19,360 nt of DNA from positions 1 to 19,360 of the forward strand of contig JABWAY010000033.1 of NCBI GenBank assembly GCA_013360825.1, given 5' to 3'. Shown here piece by piece: positions 8,401 to 15,274 of the stretch. The DNA comes from Candidatus Brocadiia bacterium. Its GTDB lineage: Bacteria; Planctomycetota; MHYJ01; WSZJ01. The position numbers and the translations under genes are program-made. The notes beneath the pieces are model-generated. The model saw only the letters and a program-made list of their open reading frames with translations, ran no database searches and had not been told where the DNA came from. Numbering within the stretch: position 1 is the first letter of the stretch; each line of letters starts with the position of its first letter.

Positions 8401-11400
8401 GTACCGCTACATTCTGGAACGACGGCAGAGCGCGCGCCACGCCGGCACCATGCTCACCCGCCCCGGGCTCCTCCTCAATCCCTGGGCCGTCCGGACCACC
8501 GAGACCGCGACCCGCGAAGCGGCGCCCGGCGGACGGTTCGGGGCAGCCCCGGCGCCGGCGATGTCGGCGGGGATGGCGATGCAGTCGGCCCCCCGGCGGA
8601 CCGGCGAAGGAGAAGGCGGCTTCGCGAACCTCGACTTTCTCGCGCACCCCGCGGCGGTCTTCCTCAACCTGAAGCCCGACGCAAAAGGAGAGGTGACCGT
8701 TCCGCGGGACGCCGTCGCGCATGCCACCTCGCTCCGCATCGTCGCCGTCGACGGCCTCCACACCGTCTCCCGCGACCTGCTCTTCCCCGAAGTCCGGACG
8801 CCGCACGAGGACCTGCGACTCCGCCTGGCGCTCGACGCCGACGGGCATTTCACGGAGAAGCAGCAGATCTCGGTTCTCTCGGCCGGCCAGCCGCTCGAGA
8901 TTGCGGACATCACGACCTCGCGGACGGAGGTGTACGACACGCTGGGCCGCGTCTTCCGGCTCTACGCCACGCTCTCGAACAATCCCGAGCTGGCGAAGTT
9001 CGCGTTCATCCTCGAGTGGCCGCGGCTGTCGGAGGTGGAGAAGGGTGCGCGGTACAGCGAGTTTGCCTGCCACGAGCTCAGCTTCTTCATCGCGAAGAAG
9101 GACCCCGAGTGGTTCCGGCGCGTCGTGCATCCCTACCTGCGGAACAAGCTTCACAAGACGTTCCTGGACCACTGGCTGCTCGACGCCGATCTCTCCGGTT
9201 ACCGGACGCCGTGGGCGTTCGGCCGCCTGAACGTCGTGGAGCGGATCCTGCTCTCGCAGCGGTTCGACGACGAGGGCGACCCCGTCTCCCGGCATGTCCG
9301 CGACCTCAACGACCTCCTGCCGCGGGACATCGTGCGGGCGCAGCACCTGTTCGGGTCGGCGATCGTGGGGAGCGCCCTTGAGGCCGGGGACAAGCTCGGG
9401 ATGGCCGCCCAGGAGATGGGGGAGCGGCGGCGGATGCTGGATCGGCTGCAGGAGGTGGGTGCCTCAAAGTCAGAATCCATGGGTCCGGCGACCCGGTCCG
9501 CGCCGAAGGTTCCCCGGGCGGCGGACAGCAGGGAGCGGGCGAAGAAGTCAAAGCGCGACGGCCCGCGCGATGAGGAGGCCCAGGCCGAGTGCGCGGACTT
9601 CGACGACGGCGGGGCGGAGAAGGACGCGCGTGCCCGCGGGGAGATGAAGGCGTTCTACCGGAAGCTCGACCGGACGCAGGAGTGGGCGGAGAACAACTAC
9701 TGGCACCTTCCGATCGAACAGCAGGGCGCCGAGCTCGTCACGGTCAACGCGTTCTGGCGGGACTACGCGGCGCACCGGCGCCAGGGTCCGTTCCTCTCGC
9801 CGAATCTGGCGTTCGCTTCGCGCAATTTCACCGAGATGATGTTCGCGCTTTCGGTGCTCGACCTGCCGTTCGAGGCGGACGCGCCGAAGGTGGTGTTTGA
9901 AGGTGCCCGGATGAAGCTGACCGGCAGGGGGTCGTCGGTGGCGTTCCACAAGGAGATCAAGCCGGTCCAGCCGTCGGCGGAGCGGGTCCCGGTCCTGGTC
10001 AGCCAGAATTATTTCCGGGACGACGACCGCACGCGCGAGGAGAACGGCGAGGAGGTCGACAAGTACGTCACGGACGAGTTCCTGGTGAACGTGGTCTACA
10101 CCTGCCAGGTCGTCCTCACCAATCCGACATCCACGAACCAGAAACTCGACCTCCTCCTGCAGATCCCGACCGGTTCCATCCCGGTCAGGAACGGTTTCGT
10201 CACGCGGGGGCGCCATGTCGAGCTGTCGAGTTACAACACCGAGTCGATCGAGTACGCCTTCTACTTCCCCGCCGCCGGGACCTTTCCGCACTTTCCCGTC
10301 CATGTCGCCCGGAACGAGGAGCTGATCGCCTCGGCCCCGCCCGTCCGGCTCAAGGTCGTCCGCGAGCTGAGCCAGGTGGACAAGACTTCATGGGCGTGGA
10401 TCAGTCAGCACGGGGACGGGGACGAGGTCCTGAAGTGGCTGGACGGGCACAACATCGACCGGGTGGACGTGGAGCTCGTCGCCTGGCGGATGCAGGACCG
10501 GGCGTTCTACGGCCGGCTCATCGCCCTCCTGTCGCGGCGCCACGTTTACAACTCCATGCTCTGGTCGTACGCCCTGCACCACAACGATCTCCCGAACATC
10601 CGCGAATACCTGCTGCACCAGGACCATTTCCTCGACCAGTGCGGCCTCTGGCTCAGGAGCACGCCCGTCCCGATCGACCCGGTCGAGCGCCGCCGGTACC
10701 AGCACCTCGAGTACGCGCCTCTGGTCAACGCCCGGACGCAGAAGCTCGGCGCCCGCAGGGAGATCCTGAACGACCGCTTTGCCGCGCAGCACGTTCACCT
10801 GATGACCGTGCTCCGATACCGTGGAAAGCTGACGGACGAGGACCGGCTGGCGGTGACGTACATGATGCTCCTGCAGGACAGGATCCCGGAGGCGCTGGAA
10901 CAGTTCGGGGCGATCGACGCGCGCAACCTGGACACCTGGCTCCAGTACGAGTACCTGAAGGTCTACGCGGACTTCTGCCGTGAGAAGCCGGGCGACGCGC
11001 GCGAGATCGCGGAGCGCCACAAGGACCATCCGGTCGACCGCTGGCGGAACCTGTTCCGCAACGCGCTGGCGCAGATCGACGAGGTCGGCGGCGGCGGCGC
11101 GAAGGTCGTGGACGAGAAGGACCGGGACCAGCGCCAGGCCGCCCTGGCCGCCGGGGACTCCGACTTCGATTTCACCGTCGAAAAGAAAACCGTGGCCGTG
11201 AACGCGCAGAACATCACGGCCCTCACCGTGAACTACTACCGCATGGACATCGAGCTCCTGTTCTCCCGGCAGCCGTTTGTGCAGCAGCAGTCGGGACAGT
11301 TCGCGTACGTCCGCCCGAATCGGTCCGCCGAGGTGCGGATCCCCGCCGGCACGACTTCCCACGCCTTCGACCTCCCGGCGGAGTTCCACGGCGCCAACAT

Positions 11401-11731
11401 CATCGTGGAACTGGTCGCGACCGGAAAACGGCGCGCCCAGGCGTGCTACGCCCACGACCTGACGGTGAACATCACCGAAAACTACGGGCAGCTGCGCGTC
11501 GCGCGCCAGGGCTCTGGGAAGCCCCTTCCCAGGTGCTACATCAAGGTCTACGCGCGCATGCACGGCGGCGAGGTGAAATTCTACAAGGACGGGTACACCG
11601 ACCTGCGCGGCGCGTTCGACTACGCCAGCCTCAGCACGAACGAGATGGACAACGTGGAACGGTTTGCCGTCCTCGTGATGAGCGAGGACGCCGGCGCGGT
11701 CATCCGCGAGTGCGGGGTGCCGAAACAGTAG
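5456..11731 (+). CDS. Giant macroglobulin-like multidomain protein (2091 aa)
   Basis: The largest gene in the window. The ATG at 5456 follows GGAG at 5446-5449. No signal peptide is visible, so it appears cytoplasmic. Residues 1 to about 410 are helical, with an opening like TPR or HEAT helices. About 415-1000 look like successive beta-sandwich domains resembling bacterial alpha-2-macroglobulin MG domains: LTVKVFEINALNWFL, then FISEFIGGG, then VFTILDEDRKVLKDATLWL. An Ala/Met-rich linker at about 1022-1045 precedes AAVFLNLKPDAKGEVTVP, similar to the MG/bait-proximal segment. A charged Lys/Asp/Glu linker lies at about 1336-1395, then LTNPTSTNQKLDLLLQIP (about 1555), a helical segment (about 1650-1870), a second MG3-like unit VNYYRMDIELLFSRQPFV (about 1925) and a final beta domain with YTDLRGAFDYASLS. 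No CxEQ thioester motif was seen. Function unknown; assignment to the macroglobulin fold is by pattern only. Confidence 0.75.
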   Translation: MDAHQIEAFALARDRSKALDSLIPGNEDHFFHACLVAEQGGDLKQVEGLLAQWNKRHGETTLYREILHRLRLLQYDTQPARTIEHLRRHLGLRFDHARMAEGSEAKYPSRLAPEAVSRKEVRRHGYDNSNASDLAGFTDAALEWLVDEQLSGERLRSLLHRVLRPDFPRLPELVAAELSDTRGTGGFGAIPIHAQMLEDQLKELLTLVPSLDENDAWVDARLMKLHPGPDADWEHTPAEREAFLERMWSFVKGLAPKFNALKAHLLWHRLDHDRSVGVRDRARFTAYLQLPRRVSYSHPDFQKRHKGDKDTFALGGDFLATTLLPSVGDDVELVEDYLSHFAAGAADLSEFAPWVHTSFLTRVLVSTKLLLGEGNSKELADRLNDPNERQKLENRVDLVFSKTNPGWFRAADEVSLDLEVKNVPTLTVKVFEINALNWFLATGRDVDTSLDLDGLVAGEEQTHAYAEPPIRRVRRTFRFPALSGPGIFISEFIGGGTSSRALIRKGRLRFLERVGSAGHVFTILDEDRKVLKDATLWLGGREYRAGEDGEIHVPFSTRPGRQTVVLRHGPLATLEQFEHQAESYQLSAGIYVDRESLIRKQEARVAVRPSLQVNGVPVSLSLLEDVVLTVQSTDREGVSSSQEVRGFQLHEDRESVHTFQVPEGLASLAFTLRAKVQNLSQGQKVALAEETAVALNGIDAEAQIEDLHLARTSSGYVVHHLGKSGEPRVGTQLDLALRHRDLAVELRVALQTDANGRLDLGHLRDITSLTITTPSGVTESWTPPRDRSHLPGSLHVRAGEAFRVPFMETPPLGGKDYPDAHGMTIPEGTEFRRSDASLLELRGTTFVRDHARAMTRTSGFLEVAGLPAGDYLLFLKRDATSIHVRVIPGEERAGWVAGERRHAERRSLRPLQITGAAIDKKEIRITLAQSGERTRVHVYGTRFLPAWHVFDAFDSLPVPMARLVEFGKARSHYLAGRPIGDEYRYILERRQSARHAGTMLTRPGLLLNPWAVRTTETATREAAPGGRFGAAPAPAMSAGMAMQSAPRRTGEGEGGFANLDFLAHPAAVFLNLKPDAKGEVTVPRDAVAHATSLRIVAVDGLHTVSRDLLFPEVRTPHEDLRLRLALDADGHFTEKQQISVLSAGQPLEIADITTSRTEVYDTLGRVFRLYATLSNNPELAKFAFILEWPRLSEVEKGARYSEFACHELSFFIAKKDPEWFRRVVHPYLRNKLHKTFLDHWLLDADLSGYRTPWAFGRLNVVERILLSQRFDDEGDPVSRHVRDLNDLLPRDIVRAQHLFGSAIVGSALEAGDKLGMAAQEMGERRRMLDRLQEVGASKSESMGPATRSAPKVPRAADSRERAKKSKRDGPRDEEAQAECADFDDGGAEKDARARGEMKAFYRKLDRTQEWAENNYWHLPIEQQGAELVTVNAFWRDYAAHRRQGPFLSPNLAFASRNFTEMMFALSVLDLPFEADAPKVVFEGARMKLTGRGSSVAFHKEIKPVQPSAERVPVLVSQNYFRDDDRTREENGEEVDKYVTDEFLVNVVYTCQVVLTNPTSTNQKLDLLLQIPTGSIPVRNGFVTRGRHVELSSYNTESIEYAFYFPAAGTFPHFPVHVARNEELIASAPPVRLKVVRELSQVDKTSWAWISQHGDGDEVLKWLDGHNIDRVDVELVAWRMQDRAFYGRLIALLSRRHVYNSMLWSYALHHNDLPNIREYLLHQDHFLDQCGLWLRSTPVPIDPVERRRYQHLEYAPLVNARTQKLGARREILNDRFAAQHVHLMTVLRYRGKLTDEDRLAVTYMMLLQDRIPEALEQFGAIDARNLDTWLQYEYLKVYADFCREKPGDAREIAERHKDHPVDRWRNLFRNALAQIDEVGGGGAKVVDEKDRDQRQAALAAGDSDFDFTVEKKTVAVNAQNITALTVNYYRMDIELLFSRQPFVQQQSGQFAYVRPNRSAEVRIPAGTTSHAFDLPAEFHGANIIVELVATGKRRAQACYAHDLTVNITENYGQLRVARQGSGKPLPRCYIKVYARMHGGEVKFYKDGYTDLRGAFDYASLSTNEMDNVERFAVLVMSEDAGAVIRECGVPKQ

Positions 11732-11757
11732 CCACGGAGCCGCCGAGACGCGTCCGC

Positions 11758-13194
11758 ATGCACGCTGAAACCGCTTACCTGTTCCGCCACGCCCTCCTCC
11801 GCGACGCCGCGTATCAGCTGCAACTCCCCGGCGCGCGGGCGCAGTTGCACGCGCTGGCCTGCACAATCCTCGAGAATCTCGGCGGCGGGCGCCCCCCGGA
11901 ACCCCCGCCGCTGGACGCAGCCGACCCGCTTCCGTTCACACCCCACCCGACGGACGCGCTGGCCCGTGACCTCGCGGACCACGCCCGCCTCGCCGGGGCG
12001 GCGCTGGGAGGGGACGGGGGGGACGAAGCGCTCTATCTCCGGCGCGCCGCCGAGCACGCAGATCAGGCGGGACGCCCTGAGGAAGCGGTCGGCTGCTGGG
12101 AGCGTCTCGCCCGGGTGATCTCCGGGGGAGCGAAATGCGAATCGCTGAGGCGGGCCGCGGAATGTGCGCGCCAGTCCGGTCGGCTGGAATCCGCGGGGGC
12201 CCTGGTCGCCGGGGCGTGGGAGCTGGTCCAGGCGTCGGAAAGCGGGCCCCTCAAAGCGCGCCTCCTGTGCACGCACGCGGCGGTGGACCGGGCGACCGGC
12301 CGGGTCGAGGCGTCGGAGCGACGGTACGGCGAGGCGATCACGCTGCTGCGTTCCCTCGGACACCGGCGCGGCCTGGCGCAGGGGCTCGTGGGGATGGCCA
12401 CGCTGCTGATGGAGACGGGGCGCCTGGAACGGGCCGAGCAGGTGCATGAGGAGGCGCTCGCGCTCCACAGGGAGGTCGGCAATCGGCGCGGAGAGGGGCT
12501 CGTGCTCGGCAACCTCGCCAACCTGTACTCGGAGACCGGCCGTCGGGAAGAGGCCGCGCTGGCTTACGGGCAGGCGCTGGCCATCCACCGGGAGACGGGG
12601 AACCGCCGCGTCGAGGGGGTCGCCCTGGGGAACCTGGCCCTCCTCCACCGGATGGAGGGGCGGCTGGAAGCGTCGGAGCGCGCGCTCGAACAGGCGCTGG
12701 AAATCCACCGGGAGGTCGGCAACCGCCGCTCCGAGGGAATCACGCTCGGGAATCTCGCCAACGGTCACGGTGCGGCAGGGCGGCGGCACGAGGCGCAGCG
12801 GGCCCTCGAGCAGGCCCTGGCGATCCACCGCGAGGTCAGCAATCGCCGGCTTGAGGGGATCGCACTGGCGGCGCTCGCCCCGCTCTACCGGGACGCGGGG
12901 CGGCATGCCGAGGCAGAGGAGGCCTCGCGGCAGGCGCTGGAGATTCACCGCGCCTCCGGAGACCGGAGATTCGAGGGACTGCACTTCTGCGACGAGGCGC
13001 TCCGCAATCTCACCCTGGGCCGGATTGACGCCGCCCGTGCGGCCTGGGCCGCCGGGTGGGGGATGCTGTCTGCGATCGGCGGCGCGGCGGACCTTGAGCG
13101 CAAGGACGCGGAGATGCGCGCGGCGTGCGAACGACTCGGGTTGCCGCCGCTGGAACCCGGCGGTCCCGAAGGCCGGCCCGGCTACTCATCCTGA
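11758..13194 (+). CDS. TPR repeat protein, family copy A (headless AAA/STAND-TPR-like)
   Basis: A 478-residue protein without signal peptide. Residues 1-45 (AYLFRHALLRDAAYQLQLPG) resemble the segment that follows the ATPase domain in cyclase/AAA-TPR and STAND proteins, but no Walker A or B precedes it. A Pro-rich linker and HPTDALARDLADHA follow, then helices (LYLRRAAEHADQ, SLRRAAECARQSG). From residue 201 come six 40-residue TPR-type units with the pattern GNRRxEGxxLGNLAxLYxxxGRxxEA...QALxIHREV; the last is degenerate. This TPR type (nephrocystin/LGN-like) binds peptides or proteins. The role is probably scaffolding or sensing; partner unknown. The ATG at 11758 starts the conserved family motif, 26 bases after the giant gene, so co-transcription with it is likely. 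The C-terminus (LPPLEPGGPEGRPGYSS) differs from copies B and C. Confidence 0.85.
   Translation: MHAETAYLFRHALLRDAAYQLQLPGARAQLHALACTILENLGGGRPPEPPPLDAADPLPFTPHPTDALARDLADHARLAGAALGGDGGDEALYLRRAAEHADQAGRPEEAVGCWERLARVISGGAKCESLRRAAECARQSGRLESAGALVAGAWELVQASESGPLKARLLCTHAAVDRATGRVEASERRYGEAITLLRSLGHRRGLAQGLVGMATLLMETGRLERAEQVHEEALALHREVGNRRGEGLVLGNLANLYSETGRREEAALAYGQALAIHRETGNRRVEGVALGNLALLHRMEGRLEASERALEQALEIHREVGNRRSEGITLGNLANGHGAAGRRHEAQRALEQALAIHREVSNRRLEGIALAALAPLYRDAGRHAEAEEASRQALEIHRASGDRRFEGLHFCDEALRNLTLGRIDAARAAWAAGWGMLSAIGGAADLERKDAEMRAACERLGLPPLEPGGPEGRPGYSS
12358..13077 (+). repeat. Six tandem 120-bp coding repeats (TPR units of copy A)
   Basis: Six consecutive 40-codon units start at 12358, with recurring GNRR at the unit start and QAL-x-IHRE near the end. 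The DNA has diverged but remains in exact 120-base register. Confidence 0.85.
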
Positions 13195-13402
13195 ACGCCA
13201 GGATCGACGCGCGGAATGAACCGTTCCCGGGGATCTCGCGGGGCCGGCAGCGGAGGCTGGGGATCGAAACCTGAGGCCGACATAAGCGTCATCGCCCCAT
13301 GCCCTTATGGAATCTCGCGGTGTTTCTCCGCTTTCCCCGAAAGCCCCGCTCGCTCTCCTACCTCTTCTGGCACACGACCCCCACGTTCAGAGGAGATTCG
13401 CC
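13195..13402. other. Intergenic region upstream of membrane protein
   Basis: This 208-base gap has no supported gene. It includes CATAAG at 13281-13286 and its reverse complement CTTATG at 13304-13309, a possible spaced operator, and AGGAG at 13391-13395, the Shine-Dalgarno of the 13403 gene. No clear -35/-10 pair was found. Confidence 0.5.
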
Positions 13403-14050
13403 ATGCAGCCCTACGCCGCCCCCCCGCCCTACCCCGGCCGCTCGCGCTTTCCCTTCATCCTCACCGGTTGCCTCGTCGCGTTCGTCACGTTGTGCACACT
13501 GACCGTCATCGGCGCCGCCGCCGCAGGACTCGCCTTCGTGACCGTGGCGTCCGGCCCGCACGCCGTGTCTTCGGGCGGCCAGACCGCCGACCTGTTTCTC
13601 GTCCACATGGCCGCCGGACGGTGGAGCGACGCCTCCCGCCTGGTTTCGCCGGAACTGGCAGGAAGCGTTGCAGCAGTCGGCGAGGACCACAAGTCCGTGT
13701 GGGGCGAGAACCGCGGCTGCAGCATCTCGAACACCCGCTCGGACGTCGACTGGGACGGCGGCGGCCTCCGCCACCAGGTGAAGTCCACGCTTCAGTACAC
13801 CGTCAAGGGAACCGACGGCGTCTCCCGGAAGGTCTCCCTGCGGGTCCAGAATGGGCTCATCACGGATCTCGCGGTGGAAGACAAGCCGCTCTTCGGAAAC
13901 ACGATCCACCTGCAGTCCGGGTGCCGGACAGCCCCCACCGCCCGAACCGTTCCTGCTCCCGTGGCGCCGGAGGCTCCCGCCGCGCAGGGGCGGGAAGACG
14001 ATCCGGTGGAGGTCGCGCCGCCTCCCGCTCCGAAGAAGAAGTCCCGCTGA
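13403..14050 (+). CDS. Small single-pass membrane protein with extracytoplasmic domain
   Basis: A 215-residue protein of unknown function. After a short Pro/Tyr-rich N-terminus (MQPYAAPPPYPGRSR) there is one strong membrane segment at about residues 16-47 (FILTGCLVAFVTLCTLTVIG and onward). A domain of about 110 residues follows (TADLFLVHMAAGRWSDASRLV to RVQNGLITDLAVED) whose layout, helix then curved beta strands, recalls small NTF2-like or DUF4864-like folds; this is weak. The C-terminus is Pro/Ala-rich and ends in KKKSR. Two cysteines (RGCSIS and SGCRTAP) could form a disulfide. The ATG at 13403 was chosen for AGGAG seven bases upstream; the in-frame ATG at 13307 lacks one. It is convergent with the 14115-15008 gene, with a shared terminator between. 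Confidence 0.75.
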   Translation: MQPYAAPPPYPGRSRFPFILTGCLVAFVTLCTLTVIGAAAAGLAFVTVASGPHAVSSGGQTADLFLVHMAAGRWSDASRLVSPELAGSVAAVGEDHKSVWGENRGCSISNTRSDVDWDGGGLRHQVKSTLQYTVKGTDGVSRKVSLRVQNGLITDLAVEDKPLFGNTIHLQSGCRTAPTARTVPAPVAPEAPAAQGREDDPVEVAPPPAPKKKSR

Positions 14051-14064
14051 GCCCCGCTGAGCGG

Positions 14065-14097
14065 ACGGGCCCGGGGAGACCGTCCCCCCGGGCCCGT
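14065..14097. terminator. Bidirectional terminator hairpin between convergent genes
   Basis: ACGGGCCCGGGG (14065-14076) pairs perfectly with CCCCGGGCCCGT (14086-14097) around a nine-base loop. It lies 14 bases after the stop of the membrane protein and 17 bases beyond the end of the minus-strand gene, so it could serve both. The T-tract is poor (TTCT). Confidence 0.75.
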
Positions 14098-14114
14098 TCT
14101 GCTCCGCGACGGCC

Positions 14115-15008
14115 CTACTTCGCCGGCTGCCCTGCCGCCTTCGCGACCTCCGGGTCGAACCCGCGTTTCAGGCAGGTGACCTCCCAGCGCATATGTCCTG
14201 CGGCGCCGAGGACGCATTTCTCGGCGACGATGCCGCCCTTGATATCGACCTTGAGCGCCGACCCGGCGGTCTTCGACCAGGAGACCTTCCCGCTCTTGTA
14301 AGCCTCGCGCGGGATCCGGTCCGGGGCGTCCTTCGGCTGGTCGGCGGTGTCCAGTTTCATCCGGACGCAGCTGTCGCCGCCCACCGTTTCGGTCCCGTCG
14401 GCCCGGATCTCCAGCTCCTCGTGGTTCCCGAAGGTCAGCTTCCGTTTCCAGGCCTTCCCCTGGCCCGGCGCGGTGTGAAACAGGAGTTCCAGCCACTCGC
14501 GCGGCGGGGTCGGCGGGTGGAACAGGTCCGCGGCGCTGTTCTTCACGGTCGTGGACTTGTCGACCTTGATATCGCAGCTCTCCGGCCAACCCTCCAGCGA
14601 ACACGACTGGATCGCCCCGTCAGGGCCGACCGTCGCCGTGAAGGTCACCCCCTTGATCGCCGCGTAGCGCACGAACCCCTTCACGCACGACTTGTCCTTC
14701 CGCGAGTCGTACTTCAGCTTCCCGCCGGAGTCGACCGTCGTTTCGACGGACACAGCCTCGACCGTAAACGTCCACGTCGCCATCCCCTCGCTCGTGACGG
14801 TGGTGCAGGTTCCCCGCAGGTCCAGCGTCTCAGACTGAGACGAGACATCGGGCATCCCGGCGCCTCACCCGTACTGCTTCGTCCCGGTCTTCGCCGTGAG
14901 TTCCGTGCCGAGTTCCCACGTGACGGTCGTGCCGGGCTGCGGGTCCCCCGCGATCGCAGGGAGCGCGAGGGCAGCGGCAAGGGCGAAGGTGCAGAAGCGA
15001 TGGCGCAT
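14115..15008 (-). CDS. Exported Cys-rich selenoprotein candidate, in-frame TGA at codon 48
   Basis: On the minus strand one frame runs from ATG (15008) to the stop at 14115, broken only by TGA at 14867-14865: 297 residues with U48. GGAG about eight bases upstream supports this start. Residues 1-20 are a clear signal peptide (MRHRFCTFALAAALALPAIA). The mature part begins DPQPGTTVTWELGTELTAKT, then KQYG-U48-GAGMPDVSSQ, then beta-rich sequence (LDLRGTCTTVTSEGMATW, VEAVSVETTV, KLKYDSRK) reminiscent of secreted lipid- or ligand-binding beta proteins such as DUF6263-like families; this resemblance is weak. There are seven cysteines after U48 and none between the signal peptide and U48, so Sec would make an even set of eight. 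No thioredoxin motif surrounds U48. A SECIS-like hairpin follows. Alternatives are a nonsense mutation or readthrough. It is divergent from the 15275 selenoprotein gene. Confidence 0.7.
14826..14867 (-). promoter_or_regulatory. Candidate bacterial SECIS element after TGA (codon 48)
   Basis: Reading the minus strand after TGA (14867-14865), CGTCTCA pairs with TGAGACG, a perfect 7-bp stem, around a three-base loop GTC (+ coordinates 14826-14842). The first loop base is G, 30 nt after the UGA, inside the range usual for bacterial SECIS. The stem lies within coding sequence that continues for 240 codons, so it is unlikely to be a terminator. Confidence 0.7.
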
Positions 15009-15274
15009 GGGGAGGGCTCCGTGAAGGGTTGCGGGAAGGGGGTGCAAGCGATGTGCCGGGACGGCGAATTGCAAGTCTCTGTCACCATAGCACTTATGGC
15101 GCGGCCTCGGGGTGGATTTGTCAGGGGACTTTGCAGACCCCTTGGGTCCCTTGACAGAAGGACGAAGCCCGCGGACAGCGCTCCCTTCCGGGCTGCACTT
15201 TCACCCCCTTCGCCTTGCACCGCTCCCCGCACCTCCGCTATCGTCTCCTCACCCCCTTCGGGAGATCCCGGCTC
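15009..15274. other. Divergent intergenic region between two selenoprotein genes
   Basis: This 266-base region must hold the start signals for both the minus-strand gene (15008) and the plus-strand gene (15275). It contains CCATA (15085-15089) and TATGG (15095-15099), a 5-bp inverted repeat with a five-base spacer that could be an operator. TTGACA occurs at 15151-15156 but lacks a matching -10. GGGAG at 15260-15264 is the likely Shine-Dalgarno for 15275. No RNA gene or additional ORF is convincing. Confidence 0.5.

Noticed and set aside
5456..11731. Alpha-2-macroglobulin thioester (CxEQ) in the giant protein
   Set aside because: No such motif was found; cysteines are few and in other contexts.
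14048..14179. TGA ending the 13403 membrane protein as a further selenocysteine codon (a hairpin follows)
   Set aside because: The hairpin is a 12-bp terminator between convergent genes; the extension of about 42 codons is Arg/Pro-rich and antisense to another gene's end, and the protein already ends in a plausible KKKSR tail.
15151..15180. TTGACA as the -35 box for the 15275 gene
   Set aside because: No AT-rich -10 lies 16-18 bases downstream.
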